A stretch of DNA of 9,658 nt from Planctomycetota bacterium (lineage in GTDB: Bacteria; Planctomycetota; MHYJ01; JACPRB01). The position numbers and the translations under genes are program-made. Location: assembly GCA_016200125.1 (NCBI GenBank), contig JACQFK010000264.1, forward strand, positions 1 through 9,658, given 5' to 3'. This document shows positions 1 to 6,800 of this stretch, in pieces (the first letter of the stretch is position 1; each line of letters opens with the position of its first letter). Under the pieces are notes generated by a model. It was not told the DNA's origin. It searched no databases and was given only the letters and a program-made list of their open reading frames with translations.

Positions 1-1762
1 GTTCGCGCGAGCGCTTCGCAGGCTCGACCGCGGCGATCTTCGCCACCTCGGCCGGCAGTTTCTCCGGGCGCGGCGGCAGCCCCGTCACCGAAAGCCGCGG
101 CCGATGGATCAGGTGATGGCGGCCGTGCAACTGCTCGAGAACGAACGTGACCGTCTCCGCCTCGAGCGGCTGCTTGAGCTCGAATATCGCGACGTGCGCC
201 TTCCCCACCTCGGGATAGATCCCCCAGGCGGTCTCGGGCTTGCCGTCGACCGCGTGCGCGATCGTCCAGCCGGCCTGGTTGAAGTCCGCGCTCGGATGAT
301 GCAGCGCGACGGGCTTCCCCGCGGCCTCCACGCGGAACTCCGAGAGGTGGAAGTTGCCGTTGTCCTGCCGGCCGGGCCCCTTGTAGGGGTGGTCGTCGAC
401 GGTCAGAACCTCGAGCCGGACCGCCGTGATCCGTGCCAGCGGCGATTTCGCCGTGATCGTGTAGGTGTCCGTCGCCGGCCGCGGGCCCGTCGAGAGGATC
501 GAGCCGTCGGCCTGCTTGACGAGCGTCGAGCCTTCCTTCGAGGCCATCGTATCCGCGTCGATCAGGGTCCAGTTCGCCGGCCCGTCGGCGCGGCTCTTCT
601 CCCAGGCGACGACCTCGGCGTCGAGCGCAGGATCGAGCTCGATCTTCCGGAGGGCGAGCTGCGTCTTCATTCTCAGCAGCTCCTGGCGGCGTCGGTTGAG
701 GGCGGGATCGTCGTCGAAGGGCCGGTTGGCGCGGTCGACGCCGGCGAAGCAGGACTGCAGCGCGTAGTACTCCGCCTGCGAGATGGGATCGAACTTGTGG
801 TTGTGGCAGCGGGCGCACTGCACGGTCGCGCCCATGAAGGTCGACATCGTCGCGGTGAGCATGTCGTCGCGGTCGAGGTTCTGGGCGACCTTCTTGTCGA
901 CGGTGTCGGCCATGATGTGCATCTGGGAGCTCTCGTCCCAGGGGCCGGCGGCGATGAAGCCGGTGGCGACGAGCGCCTGCGGGTCGCCGGGCCGGAGGAC
1001 GTCGCCCGCGAGCTGCTCCTCGACGAAGCGCGCGTAGGGCTTGTCCTCGTTGAAGGCGCGGATGACGTAGTCGCGGTAGGGCCAGGCGTTCGCGCGCGGG
1101 CGGTCCTGGTCGTGGCCGTGGGTGTCGGCGTAGTGGATCGCGTCCAGCCAGTGGCGCGCCCAGCGCTCGCCGGTGCGCGGCGAGGCGAGGAGCCGGTCGA
1201 CGGCCTTCTCGTAGGGCTCGTCGGCGTCCATCTCCGCGGGCGTGGGCGGCAGCCCCGTGAGATCGTAAGTCACGCGGCGCAGCAGCGTGCGGCGGTCGGC
1301 TTCCGGCGACGGCGTGAAGCCCTTCTCCTTCAGCTTCGCGAGGATGAAGGCGTCGATCGAGCCCGCAGCTTTGGGCGGGAGCGGACGCAGCGACCAGTGG
1401 AGCGCATCGCCGCCGCCGGCGTCCTCGGGCCACTTCGCGCCTTCGTCGATCCAGCGCTTGATCAAGTCGATCTGGCCCGCCGCGAGCCGCGGGGCCTTCT
1501 GGGGCATCCGGGCGTCGTCGTCCCCGTCGAGGAGCAACTTATATAGTAAGCTCTCGGCCGCCTTTCCGGGCACGACGGCCTTGCCGCTCACGCCGCCGCG
1601 GAAGGCGGCCGCGCGCAGGTCGAGCCGGAACTGCCCCTTGGGCTTCCCTTCGGCGCCGTGGCACTTCAGGCAGGAGGCCTTGAAGATCGGCCGGATGTCG
1701 CGGTCGAAGTCGACCGGCGCCGCCTGCGGGACCAGGAACAGGAGGAAGAGGAAGCGCTTCAC
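1..1762 (-). CDS. PSCyt1-DUF1549 planctomycete cytochrome c protein, C-terminus beyond window
   Basis: Predicted exported heme c protein of the PSCyt1/DUF1549/DUF1553 family, common in Planctomycetota; its reaction is unknown. 587 codons are visible and the C-terminal DUF1553 part should lie past the left edge. From GTG 1762 the protein starts with a Sec-like signal (MKRFLFLLFLVPQA, then APVDFDRDIRPIF). PSCyt1 follows, with heme motif CLKCH at residues 31-35 (1672-1658). DUF1549 runs from about residue 136 (IDAFILAKL) to 345, with a second heme motif CARCH at 316-320 followed by NHKFDPI. Residues about 350-587 hold a beta-rich segment with SEFRVEAAGK and HAVDGKPETAWGI, resembling a discoidin-like insert. 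I chose GTG because the signal peptide begins there and a GAGG lies 5 nt upstream (1771-1768). However, the frame is open upstream through the whole IclR-like gene with no stop between, so a fusion protein is possible. Family assignment is firm; the start is less so. Confidence 0.88.
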   Translation of the reverse strand, partial: MKRFLFLLFLVPQAAPVDFDRDIRPIFKASCLKCHGAEGKPKGQFRLDLRAAAFRGGVSGKAVVPGKAAESLLYKLLLDGDDDARMPQKAPRLAAGQIDLIKRWIDEGAKWPEDAGGGDALHWSLRPLPPKAAGSIDAFILAKLKEKGFTPSPEADRRTLLRRVTYDLTGLPPTPAEMDADEPYEKAVDRLLASPRTGERWARHWLDAIHYADTHGHDQDRPRANAWPYRDYVIRAFNEDKPYARFVEEQLAGDVLRPGDPQALVATGFIAAGPWDESSQMHIMADTVDKKVAQNLDRDDMLTATMSTFMGATVQCARCHNHKFDPISQAEYYALQSCFAGVDRANRPFDDDPALNRRRQELLRMKTQLALRKIELDPALDAEVVAWEKSRADGPANWTLIDADTMASKEGSTLVKQADGSILSTGPRPATDTYTITAKSPLARITAVRLEVLTVDDHPYKGPGRQDNGNFHLSEFRVEAAGKPVALHHPSADFNQAGWTIAHAVDGKPETAWGIYPEVGKAHVAIFELKQPLEAETVTFVLEQLHGRHHLIHRPRLSVTGLPPRPEKLPAEVAKIAAVEPAKRSRE

Positions 1763-2431
1763 GAGGACCTCGCCCTGCGGATCGCGGATCGGCGCGGCGA
1801 TGCAGTGAATGCCCTCGTCGGCCTCGGCGAAGTCGACCGCGTAGCCCTGCTCGCGGATGCGGTCGCATTCGCGCGCCAGGTCGTGCCGGTCGGTGATCGT
1901 CCTCGAGGTCGACGCCGTGAGCGTCAGCCGCCTGATCGTCGCGGCCCGCGGCGCGTCGGCCATGAACGCGAGGAGGAGCTTGCCCGGCCCGTTGTTGTGG
2001 AGCGGGAAGCGGAGGCCGGCGTCGACCGAGATGCGCAGCGGGTGCAGCCCCTCGACCTGCTCGAGGATGACGCCCTCGTCGCCGAAGCGGCGGCCGAGCT
2101 GCACCGTCTCGCGGCACTCGTCGCGCAGCGCGCGCAGGGCGTCCAGGGAGACCTCGATGAGCCCCTTGCGCTCGACGCGGGGCTGGCTGACGCGGAGGAG
2201 CTTGTCGGTGAGGCGGAAGCGCAGCGACTTCTCGTCGCGGGCGAGGTAGCCGCGCGCCTTGAGGGTGTTGGTGATGCGGAAGACGGCGTTCTTGGGGAAG
2301 CCGAGCTGGGCGCTGAGCTCAGAGAGCGTGAGCCCGCCCGCGGCGGCGCCCAGGCGCTCCAGGATGCCGAGCGCCCGGTCGACCCCGGGCGAAAAGGTCG
2401 CCGAATCCGGCTCCTTCGTCAGTCGTTCCAT
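1763..2431 (-). CDS. IclR-family transcriptional regulator, C-terminally truncated and without its own stop codon
   Basis: Cytoplasmic DNA-binding regulator. The 223 visible residues show an IclR winged helix-turn-helix at about 16-75 (helix region LTLSELSAQLGFPKNAVFRI, 34-53) and then most of the effector-binding domain (HNNGPGKLLLAF at 145-156; DEGIHCIAAPIRDPQGEVL ending at 223). IclR proteins usually continue about 30-50 residues past this point with a strand (AALSVSGP-like) and a terminal helix. Here the frame passes straight into the signal peptide of the cytochrome gene. Nothing resembling the missing end is found in the other two frames. ATG 2431 is the first possible start, because an in-frame TAG lies seven codons upstream with no start codon between. 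No clear Shine-Dalgarno is present. Divergent from the DUF1080 gene. It may be a decayed regulator, a gene with a nested downstream start, or a real fusion. Domain identity is confident; functionality is uncertain. Confidence 0.82.
1768..1771 (-). promoter_or_regulatory. Internal ribosome binding site candidate for the cytochrome GTG start
   Basis: GAGG, preceded by CAGGGC, sits 5 nt before GTG 1762 and is made of the IclR codons for Gln-Gly-Glu-Val. It supports independent initiation of the exported cytochrome inside the IclR reading frame, since a signal peptide placed 223 residues into a protein would not work normally. This rests on spacing and sequence only. Confidence 0.4.
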
Positions 2432-2433
2432 AT

Positions 2434-2449
2434 GTAGATCATGTTCTAC
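2434..2449. promoter_or_regulatory. 16-bp palindromic operator candidate for the IclR-family regulator
   Basis: GTAGATCATGTTCTAC is an inverted repeat in which seven of eight base pairs match (only the T/T pair at position 6/11 fails). It lies 2 bp upstream of the regulator's ATG and just downstream of a -10-like hexamer on the same strand, so a bound protein would cover the transcription start. IclR-family proteins generally bind short palindromes of this length near their own promoters. Autorepression, and possibly control of the divergent DUF1080 gene, is inferred. Confidence 0.5.
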
Positions 2450-2451
2450 CT

Positions 2452-2460
2452 ATCATACAC
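2452..2460 (-). promoter_or_regulatory. Promoter -10 candidate for the IclR-family gene
   Basis: Read on the minus strand this is GTG followed by TATGAT, a 5/6 match to TATAAT. It has the same GTGTATNNT form seen upstream of the WD40 gene and of the first DUF1501 gene. It lies about 20 bp before the start codon, implying a very short leader. No convincing -35 hexamer lies 16-18 bp upstream. Confidence 0.4.
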
Positions 2461-2522
2461 AGCCGCCCCGCCGGATTTTCGCGCCGCTTTGAAAAAGGCG
2501 GCGTTAGTATCTTAGCCTCAAA

Positions 2523-2526
2523 GGAG
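2523..2526 (+). promoter_or_regulatory. Ribosome binding site of the DUF1080 gene
   Basis: GGAG within AAAGGAGAA, 7 nt before ATG 2534: a strong, well-spaced Shine-Dalgarno that fixes the start. Confidence 0.75.
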
Positions 2527-2533
2527 AACGACG

Positions 2534-3196
2534 ATGACGCGGATGATGACGGCGGCTCTGATGTCGATGCTCGCGCTGGCGCAGGGCCAGGAGCAGAAGT
2601 CCGAGGAAGGCTACACGAACCTCTTCAACGGCAAGGACCTGACCGGCTGGGTCTACGGCAAGGCCGGCAAGGGCGAGAACAAGAGCGGCGCCGGCTACGC
2701 GGTGGAAAACGGCGTCATCTTCTGCACGGTGAAGGACGGCGGCAACCTCTACACCGAGAAGGAGTACGGCGACTTCCATCTCAAGTTCGACTTCAAGCTC
2801 ACCGAGAACGCGAACAACGGCATCGGCATCCGCGCGCCGCTCGAGGGCGACTCCGCCTACGTCGGCATGGAGATCCAGGTCCTCGACGACTCCGGCTCGC
2901 AGTACCAGAAGCTGCGCCCCGAGCAGTACCACGGCTCGATCTACGACTGCTTCGCCGCCAAGCGCGGCTCCCAGAAGCCCGTCGGCGAGTGGAACGAGGA
3001 GGAGATCATCGCCAAGGGCCGCCAGATCACCGTCAAGCTCAACGGCAACGTGATCGTCGACGCCAACCTCGACGACATCAAGGACGAGGGCAAGCTGAAG
3101 AAGCACCCGGGCCTGGCGAACAAGAAGGGACACATCGGTTTCCTGGGGCACGGAGCCCGGGTGGAATTCCGGAATCTGCGGATCAAAGAACTCTAA
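2534..3196 (+). CDS. Secreted DUF1080 protein (3-keto-disaccharide hydrolase domain)
   Basis: 220 residues, a single DUF1080 domain behind an N-terminal Sec-like signal (MTRMMTAALMSMLALAQG, about 1-18). Family hallmarks are visible: LFNGKDLTGW at residues 30-39, the central NNGIGIRAP and EIQVLDD segments, and the closing HIGFLGHGARVEFRNLRIKEL at 200-220. The fold is a concanavalin-like beta sandwich. The family is abundant in planctomycetes, and some members are described as hydrolysing 3-keto-glycosides; the substrate of this one cannot be read from sequence. Length is normal for a one-domain member. The gene diverges from the IclR-family gene, so it could be that regulator's target. Its stop overlaps by 14 bp the convergent end of the four-helix-bundle pseudogene, and the repeat array of the downstream cassette begins 4 bp after the stop codon. 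No separate terminator is visible. Confidence 0.93.
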   Translation: MTRMMTAALMSMLALAQGQEQKSEEGYTNLFNGKDLTGWVYGKAGKGENKSGAGYAVENGVIFCTVKDGGNLYTEKEYGDFHLKFDFKLTENANNGIGIRAPLEGDSAYVGMEIQVLDDSGSQYQKLRPEQYHGSIYDCFAAKRGSQKPVGEWNEEEIIAKGRQITVKLNGNVIVDANLDDIKDEGKLKKHPGLANKKGHIGFLGHGARVEFRNLRIKEL

Positions 3197-3614
3197 AGAT
3201 CGAAAACCGAAAATCGAAAACCGGAAATCGGAGAAGAGGGCGCCCGAGAGCCTGCGGGAAGTTCGAGAGCGTTTTTTGGGTCAGACGGACCAGCATGGCG
3301 CTGACGGAACTCAGCAGCTGCACCAGGTCCGGAGCCCCCTGGTGGTAGCCCAAGTCCTGCGAGATGATCAGATAGTGAAGCAGCTCATCCCCTGAACTCT
3401 TCGACATCGTGTAGAAGTGAGCCTTGTCCTTCGGGGAGCGGCGACCCTACCCCTCGGCGATGTTGGCGCCGATCGACAGCACCGCCCGCCGCGTCTGCGC
3501 CGTCGGGCTGAAGAGCTTCTGCCTCGGAATTCGTTCGGTGAGCTTGCAGATCCCGACCGTCAACTGCCGCGCCTTCTGCCACCCCTCGAGCTGGATGAAT
3601 GAGGTTGTCGGCAT
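3183..3614 (-). pseudogene. Four-helix-bundle protein (23S rRNA intervening-sequence type), interrupted by one in-frame TAG
   Basis: Reading from ATG 3614 gives 143 codons of the four helix bundle / 23S rRNA-IVP family (PF05635, TIGR02436): FIQLEGWQKARQLTVGI at 6-22, then SIGANIAEG at 47-55, an amber codon at position 56 (3449-3447), then GRRSPKDKAHFYTMSKSSGD and DELLHYLIISQDLGY. The family consensus at the interrupted site is NIAEG followed by an aromatic residue and GR, so TAG replaces a Tyr or Trp codon by a single base change and nothing else is lost. A Shine-Dalgarno AGGAG lies 6 nt before the ATG. TAG ends the first DUF1501 gene here, so it is read as stop in this organism. The last dozen or so residues (FPVFDFRFSIFRVL) are encoded by the left flanking repeat. 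Family function is unclear: members occur in 23S rRNA insertions, and relatives (Avd) assist diversity-generating retroelements. Restart at ATG 3407 would give a 74-residue C-terminal piece without an evident binding site. A sequencing error is the main alternative. Confidence 0.85.
3201..3223 (+). repeat. Left inverted repeat of the four-helix-bundle cassette, a 7-bp tandem array
   Basis: The units CGAAAAC, CGAAAAT, CGAAAAC, followed by degenerate CGGAAAT and CGGAGAA up to 3235, form a 7-bp tandem array. The first 23 bases match the reverse complement of 3717-3739 at 20 of 23 positions. The array starts 4 bp after the DUF1080 stop and supplies the coding sequence for the tail of the four-helix-bundle gene. 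Confidence 0.8.
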
Positions 3615-3620
3615 CTTCGT

Positions 3621-3625
3621 CTCCT
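3621..3625 (-). promoter_or_regulatory. Ribosome binding site of the four-helix-bundle pseudogene
   Basis: AGGAG on the minus strand, 6 nt before ATG 3614, which supports that start and shows the gene was recently translatable. Confidence 0.6.
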
Positions 3626-3672
3626 TCCCTTTCCACCCGAGGAGCGCAGGAAGGGGCGATTTTCTCGACAGG

Positions 3673-3694
3673 AAATCCGGCAGTTTTCGGATTT
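3673..3694. repeat. Small stem-loop in the upstream arm of the cassette
   Basis: AAATCCG and CGGATTT pair perfectly over 7 bp around an 8-nt loop, inside the cassette between the four-helix-bundle start codon and the right inverted repeat. On the plus strand a short T run overlaps and follows the stem, but it is too A+T-rich and weak to call a terminator. Its role is unknown. Confidence 0.35.
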
Positions 3695-3716
3695 TTCTTC
3701 GGATTCCGGCCTTCCC

Positions 3717-3739
3717 CGGTTCTCGATTTTCGATTTTCG
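3717..3739 (-). repeat. Right inverted repeat of the four-helix-bundle cassette
   Basis: On the minus strand this reads as the 7-bp units CGAAAAT, CGAAAAT, CGAGAAC followed by CG, the inverted partner of 3201-3223 with three mismatches in 23. The pair bounds a segment of about 540 bp centred on the four-helix-bundle gene. I see no target-site duplication outside the pair. Confidence 0.78.
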
Positions 3740-3795
3740 TCTTCCTCGGTAATAGATGCTCTTTCCCCCGCTATGACTTCCTAGTCCGGTTGTCG

Positions 3796-3824
3796 GTGTA
3801 TATTGATCAGCGGGATCGTGGCAG
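3796..3824 (+). promoter_or_regulatory. Promoter-like block upstream of the WD40 cytochrome gene, shared with the DUF1501 operon
   Basis: GTG plus TATATT (-10-like, 5/6 match) at 3796-3804, then AGCGGGATC at 3809-3817 and GGCAG at 3820-3824. The same three elements in the same order occur at 7341-7370. No -35 hexamer is clear. AGCGGGATC would fall at or just after the transcription start, so it may be an operator or early-leader element. Confidence 0.5.
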
Positions 3825-3826
3825 TC

Positions 3827-3831
3827 AGGGG
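3827..3831 (+). promoter_or_regulatory. Ribosome binding site of the WD40 cytochrome gene
   Basis: AGGGG, 7 nt before ATG 3839. It decides the start against the upstream in-frame TTG at 3803, which would overlap the -10 element and add 12 residues in front of the signal peptide. Confidence 0.6.
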
Positions 3832-3838
3832 TGAGCCG

Positions 3839-6800
3839 ATGATGAGCCGCTTGCTTGTCGCCGCGGGGATGGCCGCCGCGCTGTGCTTCGGGGCCGAGGC
3901 GCAGGAGGCGAAGACCGGGCCGATCCCCATCGAAGTGCCCAAGCGCGACAAGCCCGTCGATTTCCGCCTCGACATCCTCCCCTTCTTCAAGACCAACTGC
4001 ATCGCCTGCCATCACGCCAAGGACCCCGAGGGACAGCTGGTCCTCGAGAACGTGAAGACGATCCTCAAGGGCGGCGACAGCGGGCCGGCCGTGGTGCCGG
4101 GCAAGTCGGGCGAGAGCCTGCTGCTCACGTCGGCGGCCCAGCAGAAGAAGCCGTTCATGCCGCCGCGCAAGAACAAGGTCGGCGCCGGGACGCTGACGCC
4201 CCAGCAGCTCGGGCTGCTCAAGCTCTGGATCGACCAGGGCTGCAAGGATTCGGTCGCGCCCGAGATCGAGGCGCCGCGCTGGCAGCCCGTCACCACCGCG
4301 TGGCATCCGATCTACGCCGTGGGGCTCGACTCCGAGGGGCAGTTCGCCGCCTGCGGACGCGCGGGGCACTTGTTCCTCTACCACGTGCCGACCGGGAAGC
4401 TGGTGGACCAACCCTCCGATCCGAAGCTGGCGCCGCTGGTCCAGCCGGGACAACCGGGGCTCGCGGACCGCGACGCGATCCTGTCGATGGCGTTCAGCCC
4501 CGACGGCACTATGCTCGCCACGGGCGGCTACCGCGCGATCCGCCTCTGGAAGAAGGAGCTGGCCGAGACGAAGGGCAAGATCGAGCTGGCCGCCGACGCG
4601 AAGGCGGTCGCGCTCAGCGCCGACGGCGCGAAGCTCGCCTACGCCGGCGCCGGCAACGTGATCAAGATCGTGGACGTGGCCACGGGCAAGGCCGCCGTCG
4701 AGCTCAAGGGCCATGCGGACGCGGTGAACTCGATCCGCTTCTCGGCCGACGGCGCGCTCCTGCTGAGCGGATCCGCCGACAAGAGCGCGCGCGTGTGGAA
4801 GAGCGCCGATGGCGCGGCCGCCGGGAAGATCGAGACGCCCGCCGCCGTCGCCTCGGTCGACTGGGTCGACAAGCAGATCGCGACCGCGGGGGCCGACGGG
4901 GTGATCCGCCTCTGGGCCGCGCCCGAGGGCGACGCGCCGAAGCCCGCCGTCAAGGAGATCAAGGCCGCCGCCGTCGAGATCCGCGCCGCCGGGGGCGGGC
5001 TGCTCGCCGCGGCCGCCGACGGCAAGATCTCGCATTGGTCGTTTGAGACCGGGAAGAGCCTGAGGGACATTGCGCACGGCGCGCCGGTCACGTCGATCGC
5101 CGTGTCGGCGGACGGCAAGCGCTGGCTCAGCGTCGGCGGCGCGGTCGCGAGCGTGTGGAACGCCGAGGACGGGAAAAAGATCGCCGACCTGCGCACGGAC
5201 GGGCCGGCGGCCCGGAAAGACCGCGCGGTCCAGTCACTGCTCGCCTTCGCGACGGGCGAGGTCACGTTCCGCACCAACGCGGTGAAGGGGCTCGAGGACA
5301 CCAAGAAGAAGGAAGAGGCCGAGGTCACGGTGGCGGCGAACGCCGTCGCGCCCGCGGAGAAGAACGTCAAGGACAAGGAGGACGCGCTCGCCAAGGCGCG
5401 CGCGGACCGCGAGGCGGCCGACAAGGCGGTGGCCCAGGCGGGGCTCGACGCCGAGGCGGCGAAGGAGAGGCTGGAGCTGGCGCTCAACGCGCTCGGCATC
5501 ACGACCTCCGAGCTCGCGCTCAAGCAGGCGGAGGCGGACAACGCCGCCGTGATCCAGTACCTCGAGGACTCGAAGAAGAACCCCCAGATGGTCGTCGACG
5601 CGCGGATCCGGGCGGAGGCGGCGGGACGCATGCTGGCCTTCGGCCGCGCCGGGCTCGCCCACGCGAAGGCCCTGGCCGACAAGGCGCCCGCCGACCAGCG
5701 GCTCGCCGAAGCGACCGCGACCGCGGCCGCGCCCAGGACGGCCGCCGAGGCGGCGGGGAAGACGGCGGCGGAGGCGAAGGCCAAGGCCGAGACCGCGAAG
5801 AAGGCCGTCGACGAGGCGAAGAAGAAGCTCGAGGCGGTGACCGCGGAACCCGACAAGAAGGCCGCCGAGGAGGCCCTCAAGAAGCTCGAGGCCGACCAGG
5901 CCGCCGCCGCGCAGGCTTCCAGCGCGGCCGACGCCGCGCGCCAGGCCGCCGACGCGGCCGCCGCGGATGCCGCGAAGAAGCTGGCCGAAGCGAACGCCGC
6001 CGCGACCGCGGCGGGCGCCGCGATCGCCCCCGCGAAGGCCGCGCTGGACGCGACCCAGAAGGCGCTGGCCGACGCGAAGACCGCCGCCGAGGCGGCGATC
6101 AAGACCGCCGAGGCCGCGCAGAAGGCCGCGCTCCCGAAAGTCCAGACCGTGAAGAAGGCGGAGGACGCCGCGCAGGGCGCGGTCGAGATCGCCAAGGCGA
6201 ACCTGGACAGCGCGAAGGGCCGCGTCGAGAAGGCCAAGGAGTCGGTCGTCACGGTCGACAAGGCGATCCAGGAGGCCAACGCGCGACTCGAGACGCAGAA
6301 GGCGGAGCAGGCGAAGCTCGACGCCGAGCGCAAGGCGTCGGCGGAGGCGCTCCCCAAGGCGCGCCTGAACATGCGGTCGGGCGCCTTCTCCCCCGACGGC
6401 GCCTTCGTCCTGCTGGGCGGCGAGGACGGCAAGGTCTACGCGTTCGGCGCCGAGCGGGGCGCCGAGGCGGGCGTGACCGCGGCGCACGCGAAGCCGGTGG
6501 CGGCGGTCGGCGGCACGGGCGTCTCGATCGGCGCCGACGGCACGACCCGCAGGGGCGCGCTGCTCCCCACCTGGAAGCTGCAGCTGGTGATGGAGCCCGG
6601 CGAAGCGACGAAGCCGCCCATCGACCGCGTGCTCGCGCTTTCGTTCAGCCCCGACGGCAAGATCCTCGCGAGCGGCGGCGGCGTCCCGTCGCGCGACGGC
6701 GAGCTGCTGCTCTGGAACGCGGCGGACGGCTCGCTCCTGCGCGAGATCGCCGGCGCGCACAGCGACACGATCTTCGACCTCTCCTTCACGCCCGACGGCA

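Noticed and set aside
104..1546. 480-codon plus-strand open frame
   Set aside because: It is antisense to the PSCyt1-DUF1549 gene. Its product is Arg/Val/Gly-rich with no recognisable domain, as expected for the opposite strand of G+C-rich coding DNA.
1658..1762. Missing IclR C-terminus hidden in another frame by a frameshift
   Set aside because: The frames after GEVL give Pro/Arg-rich sequence in one case and an immediate TGA in the other, with no AALSVSGP-like strand. The in-frame continuation is a convincing signal peptide and heme domain instead.
3201..3235. Possible CRISPR array
   Set aside because: The repeat unit is only 7 bp, in direct tandem without spacers, and no cas gene is nearby.
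3447..3449. TAG recoded as an amino acid in this organism
   Set aside because: The first DUF1501 gene ends with TAG at 8767-8769 at the expected family length, so TAG acts as a normal stop here.
3560..5077. 505-codon minus-strand open frame running into the four-helix-bundle region
   Set aside because: It is in a different frame from the four-helix-bundle homology and lies antisense to the WD40 gene. Its translation is Arg/Gly/Leu-rich without motifs.
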